The notes under the pieces are model-generated. The model was given only the letters and a program-made list of their open reading frames with translations. It was not told the origin of the DNA and did no database searches. Shown piece by piece: positions 12,291-21,521 of a stretch of DNA of 64,000 nucleotides. The position numbers and the translations under genes are program-made. Numbering within the stretch: the stretch's first letter is position 1; each line of letters starts with the position of its first letter. The DNA is from Epichloe hybrida (Eukaryota; Ascomycota; Sordariomycetes; Hypocreales; Clavicipitaceae): contig JAFEKR010000005.1 of assembly GCA_019022495.1 (NCBI GenBank), positions 620,001-684,000 of the forward strand, written 5' to 3'.

Positions 12291-14319
12291 GACTAAAATT
12301 AAGCCACTACCTTATTTCTCCTCTAGGAGGGGGGTTATACCTATAGCCACCTAGTTGTAACTCTTTATAGGGATAATAGCAAGTAAGAGATAGTTTATCT
12401 CCATTACGCGCGCGTTAAGGTGTGTAAGCTAAAAGATAAGCTTAGTATACTATTCCTTAGAGAAACTAGCCTAGTCTAGGCTTACTACTAAGGCACTTTG
12501 TTTCTTCTTTACCTAATTACTAGCGTAAAGCTTCTTAACCTAGTCCTAGAAGCCTTCTAGAGTCTATTAAGGAGGATATTAGAGCTAGAATAAACCCACC
12601 ACTAGGCTAGAGCAGACTTACCTCACCCCTATTAGCTATAGAAGCCTAAGTCTTAACTAACTACTAGTGCTTATTCTAGTTACTAGATATATTTAGCTAT
12701 ATAGCAGATTAGACATAGAACTAAGCTAGAATAAAGGTAATTATTACCTAGTGGCATTAATAGTTCTAAACCTAATAGTTAAAACACGTGTTAGTAGCCG
12801 CCCCTATCTAGCAAGTTAGCCCTATTACTAAGCTAGAGCAAGGCTAACTTACTAATAATAAGATAGCACTAATACCTAAGGTCCTAAATTAAATAAGACT
12901 CGTAGGACATATATTAGACTTCTCTTAGTATACTAAGCTAAGGCAAATTAGCAGCAGACTAGGCCTAGAATAGAGGCAAATATAACTTATAAATAAACCC
13001 TTTTCCATTACCTATGCGTATTACTTCTTAGTTATAGACTTCCTTAGGAAGTCCTTATACTTATAGGATTCCTAGGCAGATTAGAGTTAGATAAGTAGTA
13101 ACACTAAAGTACTTATAGCTTCTAGCGCTATTATACTAGATTTATTCTAAATCTATAGTAAATATTAGCAAATAACCTAACCCTAGCCTAGGATAGCCTT
13201 AAATAGCTAGAAAGAAAAGAAAAACCTATAGGAAGTTTAATATAAAGAGAAAAAAGAGACTAGGACCCTAGGGGGGGGAGAGCTCTCTTTTATACCTACA
13301 AAGGGGGGGGGGGATAATTTAGATAACTTACTTAAAAACAAAGTATAATATAATTAACAAATCTAATAATATATAAGTAATCTTAACCTAGGACTATACT
13401 AGTCTAGGGCTATAACTACCCTCCCCTTATACTAATTAAATAAAACTAGGTGCTTAGACTTTACTAGATATATAAGGTGGAGGCAGGCTAGAGATAGCTA
13501 AAAAGTAAGGCTATAGAAGAGTTAGCGTAAAAGTAAATAAGAAGTAAATTAATACTATAAATCCAGATTTACTTTACCCTAGCTTAAAGTAAAGAGACTT
13601 AGGATAAACGTGTTATTACACTAGAATAGGACTAGAAGGGGCTTATTCTATATATTTTTCCTTTCTTTTTTCTTTTTAATAGGATAAGGCTAGCGTAAGC
13701 TAGTAACAAACACCTACAATAGGAAACACACTAAGCGGCGTAGACTTGTTATAGGGCTAGCGCTAGCTTATACATAGATATAAGGGGGTTTTTCTTCCTA
13801 GTATAGGGTTTTCCCTTTTAACTTAGTAGTAAGAGTACTAGTAATAGCTATCTATAGAGCTAACTAGCGTAAATAATATATATGCTTATTATATTAGAGA
13901 TAACACTTTAACTACTTATCCCTAGTAGTATTACTCCTAAGTAAAGAATAAGGAAAACTATATATAATCCTTAGTAAAGTAGCCTTAATTAGTAAGTACC
14001 TCTTAAAGTTAGCGTAGCTAGTATATAAGTAGTGTATATAAGAGCACTTATAAAAGCAAATAGTATTAGCTTTTATAATAAAATAGTAAGGATAGGTATA
14101 TGATAAGTTAAGGTAAATAAAGTCTAATTAAAATTAATTAGAATAGTCTAGAGTTATAAGAAGGAAAAGGGAGTAATATAATAGTAAGTTATAATGAAAT
14201 TTATATTGTAAAGCTAACTAATTTATTTATTATTATTTTTATTATTAGCTAGTTAGTAAATAGCTATATTAAGGCTAGGGAAAGCTATTTAGGAGCCTAG
14301 CTATAAGTAAGGGGATAAT
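12291..14319. other. Unassigned RIP-mutated DNA before the chromovirus 3' LTR
   Basis: This is about 2 kb of AT-rich DNA without a domain I can recognise. Two poly-G runs (13271-13279 and 13303-13312) look like polypurine tracts of LTR elements or assembly-prone homopolymers. The last 20 bases before 14320 contain the chromovirus polypurine tract. Part of this is probably the chromovirus 3' internal region, and part may be another insertion. Confidence 0.4.
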
Positions 14320-14510
14320 TATAAGGCCTTACTTATAATATAGGTGCACCCCGCTAGCGCACCACGCTATAGGGCTAGGTCTACGTAACACTAGCAAGCT
14401 ACTAGCTATAAGTCAGTAACTCACACGCATAACATACTTAGACCTAGCAAGCTTTAGTCAATATACGAACGCCCCTATACCTCTTGCCTAGCTATCCCTT
14501 TGTTCTTACA
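14320..14510 (+). repeat. 3' LTR of the chromovirus (191 bp)
   Basis: It is uninterrupted, ends GTTCTTACA and is followed by the AAAAG duplication. It provides the empty-site reference for the solo LTR in the left copy. Confidence 0.85.
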
Positions 14511-14515
14511 AAAAG

Positions 14516-16891
14516 GTACTTTCTAAGAGTTACCTAGGCCCTAATTAGGTTAAGTAAACATAAAACTACCTTATTTGCTTCTAAAGTTAAATATATTAGA
14601 TATTCCTTAAAAGATAGAAAGATATAACTAGCTTAAAAACATTATAACTAATTTACTATCCTAGCTAAATAATTTAAAGACTAACCACCCTAATCCTAGG
14701 ATAAAGTACTTATACTTATTTACCTAACTTTATTCCTATAAAAATTTATACTAGGAAAATCTAACTTAGTAGTTACTATTAAGAAAGCTTTCTTTTATAA
14801 AAAACTAAAAATAATAAAGATAGGAAAACCCTCTATTTAGAGAGAAGAGATATTAAGAGAAAAACCTAAGTAAACACTAGAAGCTTAATAAGTAATAAAG
14901 AAAATATATAAAAGTATCTAAGAAAATGCTATATTTAGCGCTAGACTAGGGTTATAGTTTTATATAGCTATAGACATATTAGATACTAGAATAGGAGGAG
15001 TGTTATTTTAGATGAAAGATATAGAACTAGGAATTAGTGTTACGGATGTAAACTTCCTAAAAGTACGAATTATTATGTGGATATTACATTAGTTAGGAGA
15101 TGCTAAGAAATAATACTTTATACTAAAAAAAGAGATACTTATAATTATAGTAAGACTAAAAGAAACAAGATAGCTGCTTAACTATTTACTACACCTATTA
15201 AAAGTCTATACGGATTATAAGGGTATTATTAATTTAATAGCAAATATATCTAAAGTACATAGAAAGGTAGCCTACTAGGTGGATATACTCTAAGAATTAA
15301 ACATAGAATATATTTATTACCTAAACACTATAAAGATTATAAAGATTACAAATAAAATATCTTAGATGCTAGACTATCTAAGATTAAATCTAATCTTAGT
15401 GAATAGAAGAATAGGAGTTAATATTACGCTAGCTATAGGAGACTAACTAATCTTAGTCTTAATAAACATAACTTTAATTCTACTAGAGGGTAGGAGTTTA
15501 GATAAAGATATAATAGAGAAGTTATACTAAGGACTTCTTAAATAGTTTAAATTAATATAGTATAGAGAAATCCTATTAGCTATGGTTTTTAGACACTAAA
15601 CTATCCTAAATAAATAATGTAAACTTATTTAGTGTTAATCCTTAAAGTATTAAATTTTTAATTAGACTTTATATTATTTAGAGTCTAATAAGTCATTAGT
15701 AAAATACGTACTATTTACTAGAGTGCCTAAGAAGTTATAGGAAGCCTATAATATAGGAGGATATTTTAGAACTATAATTATAATACATAAACTCTAGGGA
15801 AAGTATTTTTAGCTAGACTAAAGTAAAGATATGGAATTATACTATTACTTATACCTAGTATATTAATAAACTAGGATATAAGTTCCTTAGATAAATCCTA
15901 AGACTATTATAGTATTAGAACTATAGGGATTAGTTATAATAGACTATTTAGGTCTAATAATGCTAAAAGCAAAGAATAGAGACATATATATGTTAGTTAC
16001 TATAGACTATATAATAAGATTCGTATTAGGATAATCCTATAGAGAGGCTACAGGAGATTCTATTATATAAGCTTAGGATAAGAGTTAGAGCCTAATATTT
16101 AGATAGCTAAGAAAAATCTATTATAATAATAGCTTATACTTTAAGAACCTAATATTTTAAGTAGCCTTAGAGAAACATAAAACTATAGTAATATATAGAC
16201 TAGTTTCACACCTATCTTTAATAAGATTAGCTAAATAGAATGTAAGACTTATTAAAGAATAACTAATAAAATAGGCTATAGAGAGAAATAGAATTTCTCT
16301 AGATACCTAGAATTAAGTAATCCTAAGCATTATAGTAATTATTAATAATTAGTATATATTAAGTATTAGGATAAGCCTAGTAATATTAATAATTAGATTT
16401 AAACTATTTATAAAATATATAGAAGTGAAAGAACTTAAGACTTTAGAATTAGAGAATCTAGAAATAAATAACTTAGAACTACTATAAGAAACAAATCTAT
16501 AGAACCTAGACTTATAAGAGAAGCAGAGAGAGTTAGTTTAGATATATAAAGTAAATAATTAGGATAATACTATAAAACCTAGATAAAGTTTTAAGGTAGG
16601 AAATCTTATATAGGAGAAAATAAATAAAGAGAATAAGTTAAAAGGAAAGTTCTATAAGACCTAGGGGAAACTATTAAGGGTTATCTAGAAGGTGTCTTTA
16701 GTAATATATAAGATTAAACTATTAAAAGGTAAGATAGTAAGAAAAATCTACCTAGATAACCTAAAACTATACATCCTATAATTAGAGAAACTTTAACTAT
16801 TTAGACTAAACACATAGGACCTAGCTAATTAGGGAACTAAGGATTATATTGATTTAAAGAAGGATAAAGTATTATAATAGAAGAATTAGGG
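14516..16891 (+). pseudogene. Outer Ty3/Gypsy element, right part (RNase H and integrase)
   Basis: It continues the element at 1-533 after removal of 534-14515. Readable plus-strand relics are an RNase H (about 14950-15360; FYIAIDILDTRIGGVLF, DYKGIINLIA, KVHRKVAYWVDIL) and an integrase catalytic core (about 15930-16310; DYLGLIMLKAKNRDIYMLV, TIDYIIRFVLG). A C-terminal integrase or chromatin-binding tail follows to about 16870. Stops are frequent and fit C-to-T changes of CAG, CAA and TGG codons. No chromodomain is evident, so it is a different Gypsy lineage from the nested element. Confidence 0.7.
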
Positions 16892-17038
16892 TGTTAGGGT
16901 TAATACTAATAGAATATCCCCCCTAGCCTATTAAGTAAGGAAATGGCTTATATAAATAATAGTAAACTAGGCTAGTAATGAGTGTAGGTTAATCTTAGCT
17001 ACAGTAGATACTAATCAACCATTATCATTACCTTAATC
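16892..17038 (+). repeat. Putative 3' LTR of the outer Gypsy element
   Basis: It starts TGTTAGGGTTAATAC right after a purine-rich stretch (GAAGAATTAGGG) and ends TTAATCA just before base composition changes to GC-normal at about 17040. At 147 bp it is short but possible. The partner LTR is outside the window, so neither the end nor a target duplication can be tested here. Confidence 0.45.
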
Positions 17039-18414
17039 ATTTTGGTACGAGTTCACCGCGCAATTTTTTCTGCTTGTCTGGTTTGTTTTTGGCCTCGCTC
17101 GTTCGACGAACATTATCGTTTCCTCCGTCCACACTCATGCACAACTTTTGCCATATCACATCGCGAAGCAGGCCATGGTCCATCGGCCGCCAAGGGCCGA
17201 ATCCTCAATCCCCAGCCCGCGTCTGCAGACGGGAGGAGTCATCCGTCGTCCATCTCAACATTGTTTTTGGTCGACATTGACGTTGGAAAAAGCAGTCATC
17301 AGGTACCGCAGGGATCTACCGGCAGTTACCGAGGTTGTAATGCATTGCTTGCCGCTTCACCGAAAGCCAAGAAAAGGAGAGAAAAAACCTGCGTTTGCAA
17401 ACCTCGCTTCAAGACCATGAATGATTTGAAATCACACCGTTGCCTCGACGAACCACACGAATTCCAGGTCGCACAGCATTGTTCAGCTTCCGCACAGAGT
17501 CTGGCGCCACGTGAGTCTCTTGAGTTTCAATACCACGCTTCACCTACTATGCGTGGTACAGTGTCTCCTCTTGATTGCGTTCTACTATTAAGGACACCTG
17601 CGTCTTTCATTGCAGAGCAATGTTTGGGTGATTATGACGCCATATTCTAGCTCACAAAACTCCTCGCTCTGAATGGTCTTCAGCCAAATGCCACAAGGGG
17701 GGGTTTGCCGTATTATTCCGTGACGCTACTGGTTGACGAGCAATAGCACTCAACTTGAGTCACGATTGGTTTATCTCGGGTCGCTCATCGGTGATTTCTT
17801 TGGGTATAGCTCGGTTGCCAACTCTACCTACACACCCTTGTCCTGTTCAAACTAGGACCTCAAGAACATTCAACCCTAGGCGCTTCACGCGGCATTGATT
17901 GGTTTTGATCTGATTATTCAGGCTGAGTGTAATGCCTTGCTCTCTGAACGCGAGAGGTTCCGGGGCGGGAAAAAAAGACCGTCAGCCCGTTGGCGTTGTT
18001 GGTTGTCAGTGGTCACCACCAGCGACTTGTCTCAAGCTTGCCCACACATCAGCATGCGCATGCAACATCGTTAGTGCCAGTATTCCCGTGGAAGCAGCTT
18101 CTAGAAGCCTGGCTCCCAAACGACCTCGAAATATTCATGGATATCGCCGATGGAGACGGCGATGCGCACCCAGTCCTGCTCATCGAAGCTGAGCCCCTTG
18201 GCTACCGGGGCGGCCAAAAGCTAGAGTAATCCGGAACGAAACACTAACACATTCCGGGCTTTCTGGAACGTCATAGAACAGACATCTGAATGCGCATACC
18301 GCGTTTCTTGAATGCGCATACCCCGTTAGTCCTAAAACGGAAGGACAGTCCCCAGATCCAATTCTGGTGTGGCTCGCGTCTGTTGATTTTCGCTGTTAAT
18401 TAAGATGCCTATTT
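17039..18414. other. GC-normal island without a confident gene
   Basis: Composition returns to about 50% GC and shows no RIP. The longest ORF is 17042-17650 (plus, 202 codons). Its start lies 3-4 bases inside the transposon boundary, and the product is basic and low in recognisable motifs. A short Cys/His-containing segment (CVCKPRFKTMNDLKSHRC) only loosely recalls a C2H2 finger, because the spacing of the first two cysteines is wrong. I do not call it as a gene. Near 18245-18330 a motif TGAATGCGCATACC occurs twice. This may be a decayed gene or the regulatory flank of a lost one. Confidence 0.4.
18120..18215 (-). pseudogene. Possible protein-coding relic of unknown family
   Basis: On the minus strand the frame reads GLSFDEQDWVRIAVSIGD followed by IHEYFEVVWEPGF and then TAG. 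The residue composition looks like a real acidic/aromatic protein segment, unlike neighbouring frames. No start, no longer frame and no family recognised. It may be the remains of a gene exon. A competing plus-strand frame (17990-18229, 79 codons) also runs open here, so chance is not excluded. Confidence 0.2.
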
Positions 18415-18712
18415 GTGCGATAGCTTAAGGAAAAGGGGGCTCATATAAGGTAGCTAGGAGGTGTAAGGGGTATTATTAGGGATAGCTTCTTATCCTTCCT
18501 TCTTTCCTTCCTTAAGCTTCTTAATACTATATCAACGCCTTATACAGTTACCTAGGGGCTAGTCTACAATAGATATAAATAGTAGCTAGCTTCTATACTA
18601 AAAATATATATGATATACTATAGTCTTAACTAGTCTATAGAGGTACTTCTAATATATTAATCTTTACTAATTTCTTATAAAGGGTTTTATCCTAGTCAAT
18701 GCGTAATCCGCG
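18415..18712 (+). repeat. RIP-mutated LTR relic, same family as the right-edge Gypsy element
   Basis: Bases about 18424-18571 align with the LTR at about 59120-59278. Shared blocks are AAGGGGTATTA.TAGGGATAGC, TCTTAATACTATAT.AACGC and GGGGCTAGTCTA.AATA. The relic ends CTACAATA at 18571 and is followed by about 140 bp of further AT-rich DNA. It sits as a small AT island inside GC-normal sequence. No internal coding region remains, so it is a solo LTR or a truncated end. Confidence 0.55.
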
Positions 18713-19541
18713 CTCACCTATCTAATGCTTCAGGGAGCTCTTCCTGACAAAGGGCCATCACGTTGCCCTAGCAGAATTGGGGGGCCACATTCGGGCGGCA
18801 CCTCGCAGTAAACAACTTACGTCGTCATCCGTGTCATATCCCTGCAGAGTGTCAAGACAAGGTGCCCAAAGCCTTTGTGGTTCAAATCTGCCAACACAAG
18901 GGGGGCCGATGACGAGATAACAACAGCCCATTATGAGGCATGTTGCTGATAACAAGTTTGGAAGAGACCATCACGGCAATACATGCCGCGACTCTGCCTT
19001 TGCATCAGTACCCGAGCCGCCATTTAGTGTCTTTGACAAGGTGCCGCCGGAAAGGAGGGAGTATGTCATGGCTATTGTGTTCCGAGAACATACAACTTCA
19101 GCCGTTGAGTGTACGCTGCATGTAGGCTCTGCAGAATTCAATGCCAAACACCGATAAAAACGACGGCGGCGACGACTACGTGCTAGACCCCTGAACAGCC
19201 TGGTATGTCGGAGCACAAGTTTCACAGGTTTGGCACTTTCTAGACGGTTCACTCAGCCAAATCAATGAAGAAATATTCATACCCAAGGAAGCCAAAATTT
19301 GAATTCAGCATGAAAGGCGTATAGTGGTACGAATTACATTTGCTCCGTCAACATCTTGTTTAGCCAGCAGACGAGCGAGGGATTATGTAGCAAAACAGCA
19401 AGTGAACATCCGGGTTATACCGAGTCTTAATACCGCGACTATTCCATCCCTTTTAATCCCAGTTAAGTCCATGATGCGAAAAGAAACAGGACATATATGA
19501 CGAGACAGCGACGCGCTTCTATCAAAATTGTGCAATCTGGT
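18713..19541. other. GC-normal intergenic DNA downstream of the glucanase gene
   Basis: Several 60-95-codon ORFs overlap on both strands here (for example 18933-19157 plus and 18971-19252 minus). None shows a domain, signal peptide or splice pattern that I can support. The last 80 bases are expected to be the 3' untranslated region of the glucanase gene, which reads from the right. Confidence 0.4.
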
Positions 19542-20852
19542 TTAGAGAAGGGTGGTAACGCCAACCACGAGGGCGAGAGCGAAGGCGGCGCCAGATAGCT
19601 TGCCAAACGATGCGGCAGAGGTAGAGGCAGCGCCAGCAGGGGTGGTGGTCGAAGCAGCACCGTTGCCTCCGCTTCCACTGCCTCCGCTCCCGCCAGAGCC
19701 AGAGCCGCCGTTACCACCGGTGCCACCGCTGCCACTGCCTCCGCTCTCGCCGGAGCCAGAGCTGCCGTTGCCGCTGGATCCAGATCCAGAAGAGCCTGTG
19801 GTAGGCTTAGCAGCGCTGGTGCCGGTTGGCTTAGCAGTGCCCGTGGCCGTGCCCGTGGCCGTGCCGTTGCCCGCGGCAGAGGTGGTAACAGACTTGGTCT
19901 CAAAGGAATTGGGGCAGCTGAGATCGAAGAGGGGCTTGGTAGACAAGTCCTTTGTGATAGCGAACTTCATCTTATTGTCGGGGTTGGAATCGCGAAGGTT
20001 GTACCAAAAAGTGGGAACCTTGTTGAAGAGCTTGCGGCAACCAACCTCGTCCCAGTAGTACTTGGCATTCTCGACAGAAGCGACAGCCTCGTCCCAAGAA
20101 GGACCAACATAAGGCCAGCCAGTCTCAGTGACCCAGACGGGCTTGCCATGGACGGCAGCGACGGTGGCATCAAACGCACGGTCGAAAAGGTGTCCAGAGT
20201 TTTTAATGTCATTGCCCTTGTCGTGTTCATAGTAGGGGTACTCGTCGACACCAACAAAGTCAACAGCGTCGATGACAGGCTTGATGGACGAGTTAGTCCA
20301 GACATCCCAGGTATCGACGTGACCAACGGGAACCTTGCTGAGAGGACTGTCGGAAAAGGCCTTCTTGTAGTCGTTGATGAATTTGATGATGTTGTCAGGG
20401 CTGTTGCCAACGCCGCCCTTGTTCTTGATTCCAGTGACAGAGTCACGGTACAGATCCTCACTGCCAATGGAAATGCCAATGACCAAGTCGGTGAACTTGG
20501 TGCCGTACTTGGAAACAGCCTTCTTCAAGGCGTTGATCTCCTTGTTGATGTTGTCGGTGCCAGAGGCCCAGGCACCGAGAAGAATTTTTGTCTGGGTGTC
20601 GATGGCTGCCTCGAATGCCTCGATGGGGTCATCCTGAGAGTAGGCTTGGATGTTGGTGTAGAGGCGAACGGAGTTGAAAACACCGGGAGCTTTGTCCAGA
20701 CCCTGAGCGGTCTTGAACTCCGCCTCGAAGTCCTTCTTGAACTTGGCAGATCGGTCGGGGAGAGTGGCTCCAGAGTTAAATCCGAGGGGGGTAGAACCAG
20801 CGGAAGCGCCAACAGCCAAAGCACTGGCAACAAGGGTTGTTGACAGATGCAT
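19542..20852 (-). CDS. GPI-anchored GH17 glucan beta-1,3-glucosidase (EglC/Bgl2-like)
   Basis: This is an intronless ORF of 436 residues. Residues 1-18 form a signal peptide (hydrophobic core, Ala-rich cleavage region). Residues about 22-315 are a glycoside hydrolase family 17 domain. The GH17 signature WVTETGWP places the nucleophile at Glu243, and IGSED places the likely acid/base at Glu132. There is one N-glycosylation site near Asn187. Residues 320-400 are Thr/Ser- then Ser/Gly-rich, typical of a wall-spanning stalk. The last 20 residues are a hydrophobic GPI-attachment tail after small residues. The enzyme class acts on wall beta-1,3-glucan at the cell surface in wall remodelling; the nearest named relative is probably Aspergillus eglC. 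The start is the ATG opening the signal peptide. Base composition is normal and no stop or RIP damage is seen. Antisense ORFs inside it are shadows. Confidence 0.93.
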   Translation of the reverse strand: MHLSTTLVASALAVGASAGSTPLGFNSGATLPDRSAKFKKDFEAEFKTAQGLDKAPGVFNSVRLYTNIQAYSQDDPIEAFEAAIDTQTKILLGAWASGTDNINKEINALKKAVSKYGTKFTDLVIGISIGSEDLYRDSVTGIKNKGGVGNSPDNIIKFINDYKKAFSDSPLSKVPVGHVDTWDVWTNSSIKPVIDAVDFVGVDEYPYYEHDKGNDIKNSGHLFDRAFDATVAAVHGKPVWVTETGWPYVGPSWDEAVASVENAKYYWDEVGCRKLFNKVPTFWYNLRDSNPDNKMKFAITKDLSTKPLFDLSCPNSFETKSVTTSAAGNGTATGTATGTAKPTGTSAAKPTTGSSGSGSSGNGSSGSGESGGSGSGGTGGNGGSGSGGSGGSGSGGNGAASTTTPAGAASTSAASFGKLSGAAFALALVVGVTTLL

Positions 20853-21288
20853 GATGAAGGAGATTTGTATTTTGGAGAAACTGAGTATTATCAGGTTCGA
20901 GAATTAAGGAGTGACGTCGGTATGTATTGAGAGGATTCAGCGAGCGTGTGGTCTGGAATTGACGGTAAAGAACAAAACGAGCGTCTTGATGGAGAGAAAC
21001 AATGGAAGAGTTCTGGGAATTAAGAAGCAAATAAAGAGGCACCAAGAAGAAGGGTTGAAAGGGGTACAGAGACCAGGAATTCGAAACACGCGAGGCTAAC
21101 AACTGAGGAATAGGAGCACAGATCATGGCGTCACGTGAGCTGCCAGGGAGTGAATGCACTGCCTCATTCGTATCTCCTTGAGTGTGTTCTGGCTTGTGGG
21201 TCAGTGGGGCCCCCACAGCTCCCCTGCCACAAGGTTAGTGACCGCATAGGTTCGCGAAAGTGTGGTGTAGTGATTGGTACAGGGAAAA
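20853..21288 (-). promoter_or_regulatory. Upstream region of the glucanase gene
   Basis: The 436 bp between the start codon and the Copia LTR are GC-normal. Visible elements are a CRE-like TGACGTC (20912-20918), about 60 bp upstream of the ATG, and a CACGTG E-box (21132-21137). A 41-bp near-palindrome (21193-21233) also lies here. No convincing TATA box was found. The Copia insertion at 21289 truncates whatever lay further upstream, though the original flank resumes after 26732. Confidence 0.45.
21193..21233. repeat. 41-bp near-palindrome, copy 1
   Basis: The outer arms are CTTGTGG and CCACAAG, and the core is GTGGGGCCCCCAC. The same 41-bp length and arrangement recurs at 32799-32839 with a handful of changes. 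Flanking bases are unrelated, so only the palindrome is repeated. Confidence 0.6.
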
Positions 21289-21521
21289 TGTTGGACCGAG
21301 CAGCTAGGATCAGAAATGAAGGTATAGATTGAGTTGCCTAACCCTATAAGAGGGCGCGGACTACGGTTTAAATAACTAAGTACTTGTACCATAGGGTGTG
21401 TAATCTGCCTATATAAACTATACTATATATTTACTAAAGGTCCGGAAAAGTAACTAGTTAGGTAGGTCCTAGTGTCTAAGTTGCCTGTATACGGTTAAGC
21501 GCTTATAGCGGGATTCTAATA
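21289..21521 (-). repeat. LTR of Copia A (left)
   Basis: It starts TGTTGGACCGAGCAGC (unmutated) and ends GGGATTCTAATA (RIP-mutated form of GGGATTCCAACA). In the minus-strand element this is the 3' LTR. Confidence 0.92.

Larger units (their letters stand above)
534..14510 (+). mobile_element. Complete nested Ty3/Gypsy chromovirus (LTR to LTR), itself carrying a LINE and a solo LTR
   Basis: The element is bounded by two LTR copies (534-1553, interrupted, and 14320-14510). Without the nested insertion both are exactly 191 bp. The flanking 5 bp are identical, AAAAG at 529-533 and at 14511-14515, which is a perfect target-site duplication. A purine-rich tract (AAGTAAGGGGATAAT) precedes the right LTR, as expected of a polypurine tract for a plus-strand element. 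It sits inside the outer Gypsy pol. The interior holds a RIP-broken gag-pol with chromodomain and, further right, a LINE. The span of about 14 kb is therefore composite. A chromovirus of this type is usually 6-7.5 kb. Confidence 0.85.

Noticed and set aside
17042..17650. 202-codon plus-strand ORF with a Cys/His segment
   Set aside because: The zinc-finger resemblance fails on cysteine spacing. The ORF starts at the transposon edge and competes with two other open frames, so it is described only within the island entry.
19552..20843. Plus-strand and alternate-frame ORFs of 87-231 codons over the glucanase gene
   Set aside because: They are shadows of the GC-biased GH17 reading frame and have Pro/Leu- or Val-rich translations with no domain.
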